Shown here: positions 11,340 through 22,339 of the stretch, in pieces
How positions within the stretch are numbered: position 1 is the stretch's first letter
How the letters are laid out: each line of letters opens with the position of its first letter
NCBI GenBank assembly: GCA_024180945.1
Contig: JAKSGN010000020.1
Span: 310,001-374,000, forward strand
Source: Macrophomina tecta
Lineage: Eukaryota; Ascomycota; Dothideomycetes; Botryosphaeriales; Botryosphaeriaceae
Reading direction: 5' to 3'
DNA length: 64,000 nucleotides
Made by a program: the position numbers and the translations under genes
Notes under the pieces: model-generated
Database searches by the model: none
Told to the model about the DNA's origin: nothing
Seen by the model: the letters and a program-made list of their open reading frames with translations, nothing else

Positions 11340-11871
11340 TTGGCGGATTGGAAGTGGTGGTGGTGTAGGGCTGATCCGGGGCCATGGATGGAGGCGAGAG
11401 AATGAGCTGCAGGGCGGAGCGAGGGCGCTGTGGAGCGGGGCTGTGGGTGAGGCGCGCCTCGGGCTGTGGCGCGCGCCGCAGAGGGGAAAAAAAAAAAAAA
11501 AAGAGTGAGCGGAAAAGCGGAGCCAAGAAGAGGCGCATCCTTCCCCGAGCGCTGCCCTAGCCGCCTGCGTCCATTGCTTGCTCGCTGGCCGTCCTAAACA
11601 AAATCTTTTTGTCTCCTCCGCGCGTCTTCCTCGCTGCGCTTCACCCGCGAGGCCAAGAGTCCGCTCTGCGCGGGCCCAACTCGTCCCCCTCCGTCGCCGC
11701 CAGTCACGATAGCAACCCTCGCCTGCTCCATGTCGCCCGTCTTTGCGTCTTGCGCCCCGGCCTGTAGAGACCTTTTCCTTCTCGTCTATTGTAGTCCGTA
11801 TTGTGCGCGCTGACCGCGGTTCTGTAATTTTCCTGCCTTCACCTCCCCCCGATTGCCTGCCGTTGTCCAGA
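11340..11871. promoter_or_regulatory. Divergent TRM9/USP promoter region with poly(dA:dT) tract
   Basis: This 532-base region separates the start codons of two divergent genes, so it should hold both promoters. It contains a 16-base A tract at 11487-11502. Such tracts exclude nucleosomes in yeast promoters; that role is inferred here. The right half is pyrimidine-rich and leads into the USP start. Confidence 0.6.
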
Positions 11872-13554
11872 ATGGCGCTCTCCAAGTTCAATAGCAGGCT
11901 GCTGGCCCAGGCCACTCTGGACTCCAAGAGCCGCCGCCGTCGCCTTGTGCTGCTTTCTTCTCGACATCGTCAACGCCTTCCTCCTCGAATCCGGCCGTCA
12001 AAGCCGTCTTTGTCTGCTTCGCGCCAACCGACAATGCCGCCTCCGGACATGCCGCTCGACCACAAAGCCAGCCCGAGCGTGGCCTTCAAGACGCCGCCGA
12101 AGAAAAAAAGACAAGCGTCCGGCTCCTCCAGTCTTGCTCTCGATCTCGGATCCGACCACACCGCCGTCGACTTCAGCCCTGCTGTTACCCGAAAAGGCAC
12201 CCCTCCTCCCGGTGAGGAAAAGCACGCAGACCAACCGTACCACGGCTCGGTCGGAGCGTCGGTCCAAAGTCTCCAAGTCCTTTATCTCCCTGCCTCGTCA
12301 TCCGACGGCCAGCTCGTGCCCTGCAAATCGACCGCGAAGCGCAAGCTGCACGACCTGCTGAAGAATCCCATCGCCTTCGTCCCCGCCACCGAGGCTGTCA
12401 TGGACACCGTTGAGCCTGCCCCTAAGCGTCGCCGCCTCGATGAGGCCATGCAGAGCAGGCTCGACGCGTTGAAAAACGTCCCGCGCGAGCTTGCAAGACA
12501 GGACCTTCGTCCTGCTGGAATCGAAAACCACAACGGCGTTGTCTGCTATCGCGGGACTGTCTGGCAGATCCTGATGAACACGCCTGTTGTTGTCAATTGG
12601 ATCAAACAGCATGTCCCCGACCCGCAACTGTGCAAGCAGCTGAGAGACACCAAACCCACAAAAAGCATCAGGAACGGCAGGCGAGCCAAGAAAACCACGG
12701 ACGAAGAAAAACCCTGCGTCAAATGTGCTCTCCGCGATCTCGCAAACGCCTACTGGCCTCCTGGTGGCGTGCGTCGCAATCAGAGGTCCATAGATGCTAT
12801 GACTCAGCGACTCGATAGGGTGATGAACAGGCATAACTGCACCGGTTGTGTTGAGGACGATATGTACGATGATAACTCGTACTCGAACCAACACGACGCT
12901 CGCGATTTCATGACCGACGTCATTCTGGCTCTCAGAGGGACGCGGGCCCGCGAGATCAAAGAGCACGAGGCCATATTCGGTATGGAGCGCGTCCTGTCCA
13001 AGGAATGCCCACGGTGTGGACGTCAGGAAAATGACTGGACCCCTGACATCCACTGGAGTTTGACCGTGGACATCAGGACACCCGCAAAGGGCTTGGACTT
13101 GGAGAAATATCTCGCAAACATCTTTCGAGTCTCCAAGCCAGCTACTCGCTGCAAGACCTGCAATACTGACATAAGTCACGAGTATGAGGACCTCATCATA
13201 GCTGGTCCTGAGCTCCTACTGGTCGTGCTCACCCGATTCGTAGCAGATCGCACTGGCCTCAACCAGAGGAAGATCAATGACCGCGTGCCGGTGAAAATGA
13301 AACTAGATCTCTCCAAATACTGCAAGAACGTGGAACTGCGGGAGCCGGGCACCCTCAAGTACACTCTGGTCGGGCTTAGTCAACACGCCGGAAGACTGAA
13401 TGGTGGCCACTACGAGTCCAGAATCACCTCGCCACACGGCACGTACCATATCACTGACGAGAATGTTACACCCATAAGGCTCAAGCAGCTCCTCGAACCC
13501 GTCGACGGCTCTTTTGTTCCCTACATCCTGGCATACACGAGGGACAAGGACTAG
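11872..13554 (+). CDS. USP-family (C19) ubiquitin carboxyl-terminal hydrolase, divergent active-site box
   Basis: Single-exon protein of 560 residues from the ATG at 11872; the frame is open from 11743 and another in-frame ATG is at 12033. The first 200 residues are basic and disordered (TPPKKKRQ, PAPKRRRL), suggesting nuclear targeting. The USP core follows: Cys box with VVCYRGTVWQ (Cys about 225), two zinc-type CxxC pairs (CPRCG, CKTC), and the His box GLSQHAGRLNGGHYESR (His about 513), then YHITDENVTPI. Family members remove ubiquitin from substrates. The residues before the Cys (NHNGVVC) differ from the usual NLGNTC, so activity is uncertain. A nuclear deubiquitinase is the best call. Confidence 0.85.
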   Translation: MALSKFNSRLLAQATLDSKSRRRRLVLLSSRHRQRLPPRIRPSKPSLSASRQPTMPPPDMPLDHKASPSVAFKTPPKKKRQASGSSSLALDLGSDHTAVDFSPAVTRKGTPPPGEEKHADQPYHGSVGASVQSLQVLYLPASSSDGQLVPCKSTAKRKLHDLLKNPIAFVPATEAVMDTVEPAPKRRRLDEAMQSRLDALKNVPRELARQDLRPAGIENHNGVVCYRGTVWQILMNTPVVVNWIKQHVPDPQLCKQLRDTKPTKSIRNGRRAKKTTDEEKPCVKCALRDLANAYWPPGGVRRNQRSIDAMTQRLDRVMNRHNCTGCVEDDMYDDNSYSNQHDARDFMTDVILALRGTRAREIKEHEAIFGMERVLSKECPRCGRQENDWTPDIHWSLTVDIRTPAKGLDLEKYLANIFRVSKPATRCKTCNTDISHEYEDLIIAGPELLLVVLTRFVADRTGLNQRKINDRVPVKMKLDLSKYCKNVELREPGTLKYTLVGLSQHAGRLNGGHYESRITSPHGTYHITDENVTPIRLKQLLEPVDGSFVPYILAYTRDKD

Positions 13555-13992
13555 GCCGCGATTGGCAATCGCCCGCTTTCGGACTTTCCATATGCGGCAG
13601 ATCGGCATCTCTTCAGCTTCTTTTCTTTCTCATTTTTCGCAAGATACCCACGCCATGAAAGCTCGTTCTGGGGTTCACGTTTGCTTGTTGAATAGATAGG
13701 TCATCGAAAAGCCTAATGTGTTTGCGAGAACTTGCTTGTTCCGTTGTTCCTTTGGTTGTCTTTTACATTGTTGTACACAGAGAATGTCTTCATGTTGGCA
13801 CACGGAGTCGAAACAGCCATTCTAACCTAAATGTAATCTGTCCTGCTGAACATTTGCATCCTGATCACTGTTTGAACTCCACGAGAATGGATGTGGTTCT
13901 GCGAAAGAGCATGGGTGAACCTATTTGTTCCAGTGGGAAAGACACGCGATTCCCTGACAGACAATTTCTGCATTTTACGACCATTAGCTCCC
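13555..13992. other. Convergent intergenic region, USP and P450 3' ends
   Basis: This lies between the USP stop and the C-terminus of the damaged P450. It is T-rich near 13620-13640 and probably holds both 3' UTRs. No gene was seen. Confidence 0.5.
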
Positions 13993-14454
13993 CTACGTGG
14001 GTACATTCTCGTCTCTCCTGCGGAAAGACACCTTCGCCGTCGGATCCGCCGACCCATCCCAGGCCAACCACACCGTCTCCGGGCGCTTCGTCACCCCATC
14101 GGGCAGCTTCCAATCATACATTAGCAGCAAGTGGCACAGCGCGATCTTGGCCTCGTCGACGCAAAGGACCGACCGGGGCAGGCATGCGTGCCGTGACCGA
14201 AGGCGAGATGATCCTCGCTGGTGGTAACAAACTGCCAGCTGTTCTCCTCGCCGGGCCTCTCGCGCATGCCCAGGAAGCGGCTGGCGTCGAGCTTCTCCGG
14301 CTCGGGGTCCACGGTTGGATCGCTCATGCGCTCCACAGAACACGCGATGCTGGCGCCCTTGGGGATGAAGGTGCCGTCACTGAGGGTGACGTTTTCAATA
14401 GCTTTGCGGTTCATGCTAACTGCTAACTGTCAACGTCTGGAGAGGGAAAGGCGC

Positions 14455-14485
<31 letters not shown>

Positions 14486-15440
14486 AAAAGCACTCACGCT
14501 TCCCGGGATGATTCACCCTCTGCGACTCTTTCAAGAAGCTGTCCATCAACTTCATCTTATACAAGCTCGTCTTCTGCCACCCGTCCGCTGCAATCACGCG
14601 CCTGACCTCTTCACTCAGCTCGTCCATTACCTCCGAATGCGTCACCAAATCAAACATGGCCTGCGTCAATAGGTCGCTCGTGGTGTGCAGCGCAGCGACG
14701 GAGAAGAAGAGCTGGCTGATGACGACGTCAAAGGGCCTGCCCTTGGCCACCTCGTCCATCCATCGCACTGTGTCCTTGCCCTTGACCTTGACGCCCTGTG
14801 CCTCCAACGCTGCGTGTCGCGCGCGCCTGCGCTCGATCTCCGGGCCGAGGATTGCGTTGGCCCAGGCGATGGTGGCACGTACACGCCGCGGGCCCGGCAG
14901 GTACAGACTGACGAGCGGGCGCAGCCAGGAAGGGGAGCGACGCAACTCGTCAGCGCCCAGGAAGGCTTCGACGGTGTAGCGGATGACTGTCTCAAGCCAC
15001 TCCTCGTTGCGGCAGAGGTCAGGCCCCAGGGAGATACGCGTGCTTAGCTGCGCGACGAATTGTAGGATGAAGGGCTTTAGCATGATGTCCTGCCATTCTG
15101 TTCATAGAGTCGTGCGTCCGCCATTTTATATTGCTCAAGGTTGCAGAAGTTCGCTTTTACTCCCCATCTGGATGCATCTGTCACTCACCCTTGGTCACTC
15201 GCCGGCGCGATTGCTCCAGTTCCGCTTCGCTTTCGCAATGTTTTTTTCGTTATCCAAGTACACAACCGGCAGCCCGAGATAGAAGCGCTCGTGGCGCGCG
15301 TAAATGGCAGCGGCGAAGAGCAGCACCGCTGTAACGCCCAGCTGCACGTACAGCGTCGCCCTGCTGGTACCAGAATCGGCAAGCTGCAGGGCGCCGCTGC
15401 CCAGCGAATCGGCGGCAGCGGAAGAAGATTCCATAATCAT
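13993..15440 (-). pseudogene. Cytochrome P450 with internal deletion and frameshift
   Basis: Remnant of a membrane-anchored fungal P450 of the ent-kaurene-oxidase-like group. The N-terminus (15440 to about 15195) has a transmembrane segment (TLYVQLGVTAVLLFAAAIYA) and ends at RNWSNRAGE. The next coding block starts at about 15090 with WQDIMLKPFILQFVAQLS. Roughly 110-130 residues that normally lie between these points (A to C helix region) are absent, with only about 100 bases left. The middle carries the I-helix region, and LKESQ of the K helix precedes an intron with an A28 tract. The heme loop FGHGTHACPGRSF is intact, but just after it (near 14164) the frame shifts by one base before the expected VDEAKIALCHLLLMYDWKLP. 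No intron fits there. With two independent lesions the gene is almost certainly non-functional. Confidence 0.85.
14455..14482. repeat. A28 homopolymer tract inside the P450 intron
   Basis: 28 consecutive A residues on the plus strand lie inside the intron between the K-helix exon and the next exon of the P450 remnant. On the transcribed strand this is an unusually long poly-T tract. Confidence 0.9.
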
Positions 15441-17563
15441 TAAATATAGACTGACACAGGATGGATTGAACAGAACTGATTGATGTGGATATCAGAGTGG
15501 GTTTTGTCCGATCTTCTTATATAGTCTGTTCTCCCCAAATCACTTCGCAGAAGAGCAATCTGAAAATTTGGTTCTTGTTGGCATGGCCCTTATGTGATAC
15601 GTACTCGGCGAGGCGCGATTACGGTACCCGATTTCTTGCTGCTCCCAAAGCCGATTGTCGGTGCAATGTGGGCTGATTGGCCGTAACGCGCAGAGAGATG
15701 TCCAAATATCTTCTAGCCGACTAATACATGATCGGTCTCTGGCAGTTCCGTCTCCTTTGGGGCTCAGACGAGGTTGAAATCGCGTATTTTGAAGATGCCC
15801 ATTGGCCATTCTTTACGCTCTGTCGATCAGTGACCATGATTCACCTCCTTAGATTCGGACATTCTGAGATCCGCTAAACAAGAAATCGGTACAACTCATC
15901 CCGTTTCCAATGAAGATGGGCGACGATCAGCACGTCGTCGGTGATGATTACTTCGTCCTGGCTCACCGGTGCCTTTCCCCAGCATGGACTAAGTGTTACG
16001 CGTACTCTGGGGGAGCATTATAAAATGGCGAAAGGCGAGTGGGCGATCACAAGCAGCTTTTAGATACCATCAACACTGTCTGTCCACGGTTTGCTGTGGC
16101 GTCTAAGGTGTTAATCACGGGCGACGCGTTGGGAAGGCGTGCTGCGCAGATGCCCCTTTAATGCTTCTTGCGAGGCGATTGTTGCTCGGGGAGGGGTAGT
16201 GCCGTCCGGAGAGCTGGCCGTGAAAGATCTCGGCATATTTTAGTATCCGTCCCGTCACTTATGAATCTTCAGCGGGTCGGGGGAGGAGGGGGGCCTGGCG
16301 CGAACAGCGTGCACCGGAAGAAATTGCCTCTTGCGGCTGAATATGCGGGAGTGCACACGTAAACGGAAAAGCCACAAAGAAAGACTGCAGCCGGAGAGAA
16401 GCTGCCAATGCAACCGAGTCCTTGGTTGGTGATGGGGCAGGATGTCGAGGGTTATGGGCTACTTCAATCATACTAAGGCCCCAAAGAAGCAAGGGCAAGA
16501 ACGAGATGCACACTTTCAGCATGAAATGCACGCTTTCAGCTCCACCCCCAGCCTCCACATGCATGTTCTTACATTACCCCTTACCAATATTCCAGAATTC
16601 CCTTTAAGTATCACTAAACTAACCAATCCGAACCTAACACCAGACTCGGGGACGTTGTAGGGGAGTAATCGATCGTGGATAAATTCCCTATACTCCTGCC
16701 CCAAAACGCTAACATGACCTCTTACCTAGCCTTTCTAGCGATACAGAAGGCTTGAAATACTGACATACAGTATAAATCTTTCTATATATTGCGCTGTGGT
16801 GGAGATATATAGATAGATGTTATATTTCTTGGCAAACCAGGTGTCCATCTTGGATTTTCCCGAAGAAGCAGAGGACAGCACCCTGTAATCTATACTTTAC
16901 TCTCGTATCGCAATTAGACTTTCCGAACACCTAAGTCAACTGATTCCTCCAATAGCTTCAGCCGTACACTATATGCACAAAGACTGAGGAAGTCAGTTTG
17001 ATGTCTTTGTCTTTAAGTAGACGTCAGAAGTGAATTTTTGAATTTCCGCTTCGATTACCTATTGTGATTAGCCGAGAAGTTTGTGGCGTATATGCCCGCC
17101 GCGCTTCTAGCAGCTCTTCCGTTGTAGCTGGTTCGCTGAGCGACTTCTGACGGTCCCAAGAACGGGCATGTAGGTCTGATGGCCGAGCTAATCTGTGGAG
17201 CAGATACTAAACAAGTGGCCACCACAAAGAGCCCGCAAACAGGGCTGCTGGAGAACAAAAGCAATCCTGGCACGTGAAAATGAGCTGGAGCGTTGCATTT
17301 CTTGTGGTGGAAGCTCGCCTAATGCCTTCTTTATTTCATCATCCCCCCATGTCGCGAACATGAGCACAAAAGACCAGCACATACTTGTGCCAAGACCTTC
17401 ACGGAATCCGAGTCTGGACATTGCATGTCGAGGAGTTGAGGTCAACGACGGTGGACAGGGAGCAGGCCCGCAAAAAAACGCCATTGGCCCCCCGCCTCCG
17501 CGCTTTCCCGCTCGCGACATGACTGAGGACAAGCATACAAATAACGCAAGCCAACTCTGAGCT

Positions 17564-17612
17564 AAAAAAAAAAAAAAAGAAAAAAGAAAAAAGAAAAAAG
17601 AAAAAAAAAAGG
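17564..17612. repeat. Interrupted A-rich simple repeat (A15, then A6G units)
   Basis: An A15 run is followed by several AAAAAAG units and a final A10. It is a simple repeat in non-coding DNA and might be a decayed poly-A tail, but no element is recognisable on either side. Confidence 0.85.
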
Positions 17613-19017
17613 TCCCTACCGCACTACGCACGCCGTCAGAAATCGCGGGCCGCGGGCTCTGCAGATCCCAATACCTTCATTGCACAGCCGCGCCAGCAGA
17701 ACAGAAAAGGGTGAGCAGAATTTGAGCCTATCTGTGCCTGAAATTAGCATCCAATCGCCTCTCTACCACCACGGCGCTTTTATCAGCGTTACCCCTCCAC
17801 CCCTCAGCCTTATCATTCCATATTAACCTCCTCTGCAACACCCTCCCTCCCAGCTCTATGTTGACCGCGCCAACAAGAAAAAGCCTGTGGAAATTTGAGC
17901 TTCGCGCAAGCTTTTTGGCTCAGCCCTCGTTCTTCCAGAAGAAGTAAGATAAATTGAATTAGCCTCAGCTTATTCCCCGACGCGAGCTTCATCCGAAGCC
18001 CCTCACGTCCAACCTCCTCCCCAGCCCTCCCAGGAGCACACGTGTGAGAAACTCACACCACGAAAAGGGGGGGAGAGAGAGAGAGGCACAGCAGCCCACG
18101 ACACCGGCAAAGCATGTGAAGCCCCTCGCAACCGCCCAGCCCCCCTTTCCTCTTTTCCTGCACGCCGCTTGACTCTGGCGCATGGCCCAGGAGAACCCGT
18201 CCATCCCACCCAACCGCCCGCCCGCCTCCGGCCAAATAACGAACGGGACGGCAGCAGGGCAGCACCGCAACCCACGTGATGAGCATACGGACACCATCAA
18301 CGGGCGTTTTTCCATGCATGCTCGTTGCTCCTTGCATAACAATCGCCCAAGCCCCTGGGCAGAAACCAAAAAAGAAGCCAAGCTTGCCCTAGGCACACGG
18401 TTCCTGAATCCGCCACATTCACGCGCGCGTTATCTCCATCGACGTATGGTGCATGGCAGGGTGACGACGACTTTGAGCCTAGCGTCGTCCCGCCTGTCCG
18501 CATGTTCGGCGACGTATTATTTCGGATGGCCTGGGACGGCGTGGGAAGACGGCGGACGCCGCGATAACTCTCCTGCTAGCGTACCGCGCGGGGAACGGGA
18601 TGTGCGAATGAACCAACGAGCGAGACGGCTAGCGGCAGCAGTAGCAGTAGTGTGGATGGGAGCGCTAGAACAAGACGTGCTGGCGGCCGGGCGACGCGGG
18701 GTGTCCGGGTGAGAGTGGTGAGATTTGTGGTCACAAGCGCTGTCGCTCTCCCAGCTCCTTCCGTGGAGAGGATACTCTACGCGGTGTGTTCTGTTCCTCT
18801 GGTACGTGTGATGGCGCGCTGGATCGGATCGGAGATGGCCAGGCAGGCGTCCGGATATGGATGCGAGATGATGACTTGCTCTCTCATACCCGAGGACCAC
18901 GTTGGAGTATGTACAGGCATAGGTGCCTACTTGCGTGCAACGAGTGGACCTAGGGTGCGGGAGTGCTTCCGAGACTAGTGTGTGAATCAGGATGATGTGC
19001 GTTCCCGCGAAAGACGC

Positions 19018-19037
19018 AAAAAAAAAAAAAAAAAAAA
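19018..19037. repeat. A20 homopolymer tract
   Basis: Twenty consecutive A residues in the gene-poor segment, with no flanking element or target-site duplication that I can see. Confidence 0.9.
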
Positions 19038-20341
19038 TAGAACGAACGGGACCTGATTCGGAGCAAGGTAGCACAGAACGGGGGCGATCCCGGCCGGCCG
19101 CCGATGGGCTGAAAGGCGACTGACGTGCGGGCAGTTTTACGACCGCTCAATGCAAGGGATTTCCAACGAGACGGACGGGTGTGTATGTGCTGCGCTCACT
19201 CAGCCCAAAGTTCCGGCCGGAGAAATAGTGAGACATGGGACGACAAACACGCACAAACGTGACAGGAAACAGTGACAGCACGGGAACAAGGCACACTGAC
19301 CCCCAACTACCCGGCAAGGCTGAGAGATTATTGATAGGCGGGAATAGAGGAATGTGAGACGAGAGACAAGCACCCGACAGCAACCCCCGTCAGATGATGA
19401 CGCAGTAATGAGAGAAGCAGGCTACTCCTGGCAGCCTGTCTATCTGCCTGCCGTGCGCTCCCCTTCCGCGATACCTGCCTGACGGTGATGCCTATGCCAG
19501 AGCGGCCTGGGCACAATCTCCAAATGCTGCATCTGTCCGTAGCCAGAACCAGGCGCAGATCCGTCATCCATCGCGCGATTCGCGGCGGCGGCGATAAGGA
19601 GCCCGCGCCTCTCGTTCGGCACCCTAAAGAACCAGCACTCTGGTCTAGCGGCGGAGCGGAAAGATGCACTCCACAGACGCCACGGCACGGGAAATGGCAG
19701 GACGGAAGGGAGGGACAGCAGGGTGGCGAGATACGGCTGGCGCGAACTGCGAGAGTGCGTGTCTAGTGGGACAGGCGCTGAGACCAACGGTTCCCCCACC
19801 CCAGAAGAAGGTAGATCTGCTATCGGTCAGCTATCATTGGCCCCAATCAATCCCATGGTTTGACGCAAAGCTAAGGGGAGGGCTGCGGCTTGCGAGCGAA
19901 GGGGCCAGTGAGAGCAGTCGCATTGATTCCGAGACAACCGAAGAGAATCAACGCGCGCGCGAAGGAGAACCGCACGTTTTGGCAGACCCTGGCCTGGCTT
20001 AGTGCAGAAAATAGACACATTCGTCCTGCTCGAGATTTGCCGAGACGTCCTGCCTCCTGTCCAGATGAAAGCCAATCTATTCCGAACAGTTGGCCCCCCT
20101 GGTGCTCACTCACCTCCCCGACCCCGCTCTTGTGTCGCCCATCCCTTAGCCCACCCTCATCAGTTCGAGCTTCACACAGCATTGAGTGGCATCAACGTTT
20201 GAGTGGGTAAATCTTGCATTCTAGTTGTCGCAGCGGCCTACTACCAATGCCAAGATACGAGTTCAAGCCCCTAGTTCCTTTAACCATGCATGTCGTAGCT
20301 CCAATCACTACTGCCCTCACGCACGTATGGAGAATGCCGAA

Positions 20342-22339
20342 CTACAAGTGGAGGTCATTCCAACCCCCAACCCACTCAAGATCGCCAATATCGTCGCCGC
20401 TATTGTTGGCGTGTTGGCGCCAGTCCTTGCTCAAACTCCACTCCTGATGTCCCTGATAATGTCCCTTCCCAACGCCTAAATCAAATCCGTGAAAGTTGTG
20501 ATGTCCAATTCCCATACCCCGCTTCCAATTCAGAGTCTTGTTGCTCTTCTGTTGCTTGAGTCCCGGAGAAGGCGCTGTTGTAGACATCTTCGGCTTCTCC
20601 GGTGTTTGCTGAGCTCGCCTGCGATCACCCAGCGCCACCCACTTCTCCGTCATGTTGAAGCCCGAACGTTTCTTCGGCGGCGAGTAGCGGGGTCCAGCCG
20701 GACTATTGGCACCATTCGGCTTGTGTTCCACATGCACAACAAGAGGCTTACGCTGCTCCTTGTGCTCAGCCGGCTGGTGCTGCAAGTCCTCGAAGATGAA
20801 GCCCGTCTGCTCGCTGATGACACTACGCGGTGGTGACGGCGGGCTGCGGTTCCTGCTGTTGTGAACGCTCGCAGGATCCTTCATCTCGGTCAGGCCAGCA
20901 CGGGGTGTCGTACGGCCAGAGCCGGTTTCGTTGCTGAACACACGGTCCTTGAAGCCCAGCTTCTCTTGGAAGGCACTCTGAAGACCTCCAAAGTTCTCCT
21001 CTTCTTCCTCGTCCCACAGGTCGCTCCAACTCTTGGAAACCATGTCCGTCTTAGCTGCAAAGACCGATGCCATGCTCGGCATAGGCCTCGCGGGCATTGA
21101 GCCAGGAATTGCCATTGGCCTCGAAGAAGTGGCGTTCCTAATGGGACGCGGCTGTGTTCCCTCATTGGACTGCAATGATATACCAAGGCCAGAGTCGACG
21201 AACGAGACCACTGAAGAGCGCTCAGGCTTGAATGAACACCAGTCTCCCTCAGTGCGCTCGGACTCGGGGAACAAGTCTTCCGAGTACCTGTCGACATCGT
21301 GGATGGTAGAGAGCCGGCGGACAGGCTGAGGGGGGGTCATCGCAAGAGCCTTGGCCCAAGGGAAAGCACCGTCCTGGGTAAGGTTGGCAGTGCTGACCGA
21401 AGGAGTGCGCAGAGGTTCGCGGTTGGCAGTGGCTCCAATGATATCGCGATCCTCGTTGCAGAACTCGTCGAGCGACTCGTCATCAGTGGTGAAGGAAACG
21501 ACACGGTCGAGAGCATCCCTAACAGCACTGAGGGACCGGTTCTCAGGGTCGATGGCAAGGCAGTACGTCAGAACCTCGTAGGTATCCTGAGACATGTTGG
21601 GGAAGACGTCGAACAACGACTGGCGGTCGCTGGCAAAGTCCCGGAAGAGAGGGTCCGAGGTGGTAGGAGTAGCAAAAGGGTTACGCGAGAAGAGAACATT
21701 CAGCAAACAGATGCCAACCGCCCAAACATCAGCCTTAGCAGGTGAGTAGCCAGTGGTTCCGCAGTCGTACTGCTCGGGAGCCATGTAGCGATCGCTACCG
21801 ACAGCAGCCTCGTAGGACCACTCATCGGTGGTAGCGAGGCCAAAGTCACCAAGCTTCATGCTCCCGTCCTGAGTGAGGAAGATATTCTCGGGCTTGATGT
21901 CGCGGTGGTAGACACCCTTGGAGTGCATGAACTCGACAGCGGAGATCAGCTGGAACATGAAATCGCGAACATGCTCCGTCTCCAAAGGACCGCGACCAAG
22001 ACGGATGGCCTCATAGAGGTCGCCGTTCGGGCAGAGCTCGAGAACAAGATAGAAGTGATGCTCACTCTCGAAGGTGTGGATGAGGTTGACAATGTTCGGG
22101 TGGGCATTGAGCTTGCGATGGATGCTAAGTTCTTCGGATCGTTCGTCAATGGCAAAGCCGGACGGGCAGGCATTGGCGTCGGAGTTCTTGGTCAAGCACT
22201 TGACGGCAACGTTCTGCCCAGTCTGGTGGTCCCTGGCCATGAAGACCAAGCCGAAGGAGCCATGGTTGAGAGCGGAGAGCGTCTCGAAGCGTCCATCCAG
22301 GAGTACGCCATCCTTGAATTGATTGCGCATGCACTCCAT
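20342..22339 (-). CDS. Ksp1/Ran1-like serine/threonine protein kinase
   Basis: Single-exon protein of 665 residues with an N-terminal kinase domain (about residues 15-290) and a long disordered tail. Motifs: LNHGSFGLVFMA (Gly loop), VAVKCL (ATP lysine), HRDIKPENIFL (catalytic loop), DFGLAT, MAPEQY and DVWAVGICLLNVLF. This is the Ran1/Ksp1 family, linked in yeasts to meiosis and nutrient control, filamentous growth and TORC1 signalling; those roles are from the family. The tail is Ser/Pro/Arg-rich and ends in a Gly/His/Trp-containing segment. A second ATG, three codons in, is possible. The upstream region on its 5' side is long, about 3 kb shared with divergent UTR4, as is common for regulatory kinases. 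Confidence 0.88.
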   Translation of the reverse strand: MECMRNQFKDGVLLDGRFETLSALNHGSFGLVFMARDHQTGQNVAVKCLTKNSDANACPSGFAIDERSEELSIHRKLNAHPNIVNLIHTFESEHHFYLVLELCPNGDLYEAIRLGRGPLETEHVRDFMFQLISAVEFMHSKGVYHRDIKPENIFLTQDGSMKLGDFGLATTDEWSYEAAVGSDRYMAPEQYDCGTTGYSPAKADVWAVGICLLNVLFSRNPFATPTTSDPLFRDFASDRQSLFDVFPNMSQDTYEVLTYCLAIDPENRSLSAVRDALDRVVSFTTDDESLDEFCNEDRDIIGATANREPLRTPSVSTANLTQDGAFPWAKALAMTPPQPVRRLSTIHDVDRYSEDLFPESERTEGDWCSFKPERSSVVSFVDSGLGISLQSNEGTQPRPIRNATSSRPMAIPGSMPARPMPSMASVFAAKTDMVSKSWSDLWDEEEEENFGGLQSAFQEKLGFKDRVFSNETGSGRTTPRAGLTEMKDPASVHNSRNRSPPSPPRSVISEQTGFIFEDLQHQPAEHKEQRKPLVVHVEHKPNGANSPAGPRYSPPKKRSGFNMTEKWVALGDRRRAQQTPEKPKMSTTAPSPGLKQQKSNKTLNWKRGMGIGHHNFHGFDLGVGKGHYQGHQEWSLSKDWRQHANNSGDDIGDLEWVGGWNDLHL

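Larger units (their letters stand above)
15441..20341. other. Gene-poor 4.9-kb segment
   Basis: No frame here resembles a protein and no intron-joined gene could be built on either strand. The left part contains the P450 upstream region. 16600-17060 is AT-rich with ATATATAGATAG-like sequence. Interrupted A-rich runs lie at 17564-17612 and an A20 run at 19018-19037. GA-rich sequence lies near 18066-18090. It could hold non-coding RNA or old, unrecognisable insertions. Confidence 0.55.

Noticed and set aside
18182..18712. 176-codon plus frame in the gene-poor segment
   Set aside because: Low-complexity Arg/Ser-rich reading with several overlapping frames; no evidence of coding.
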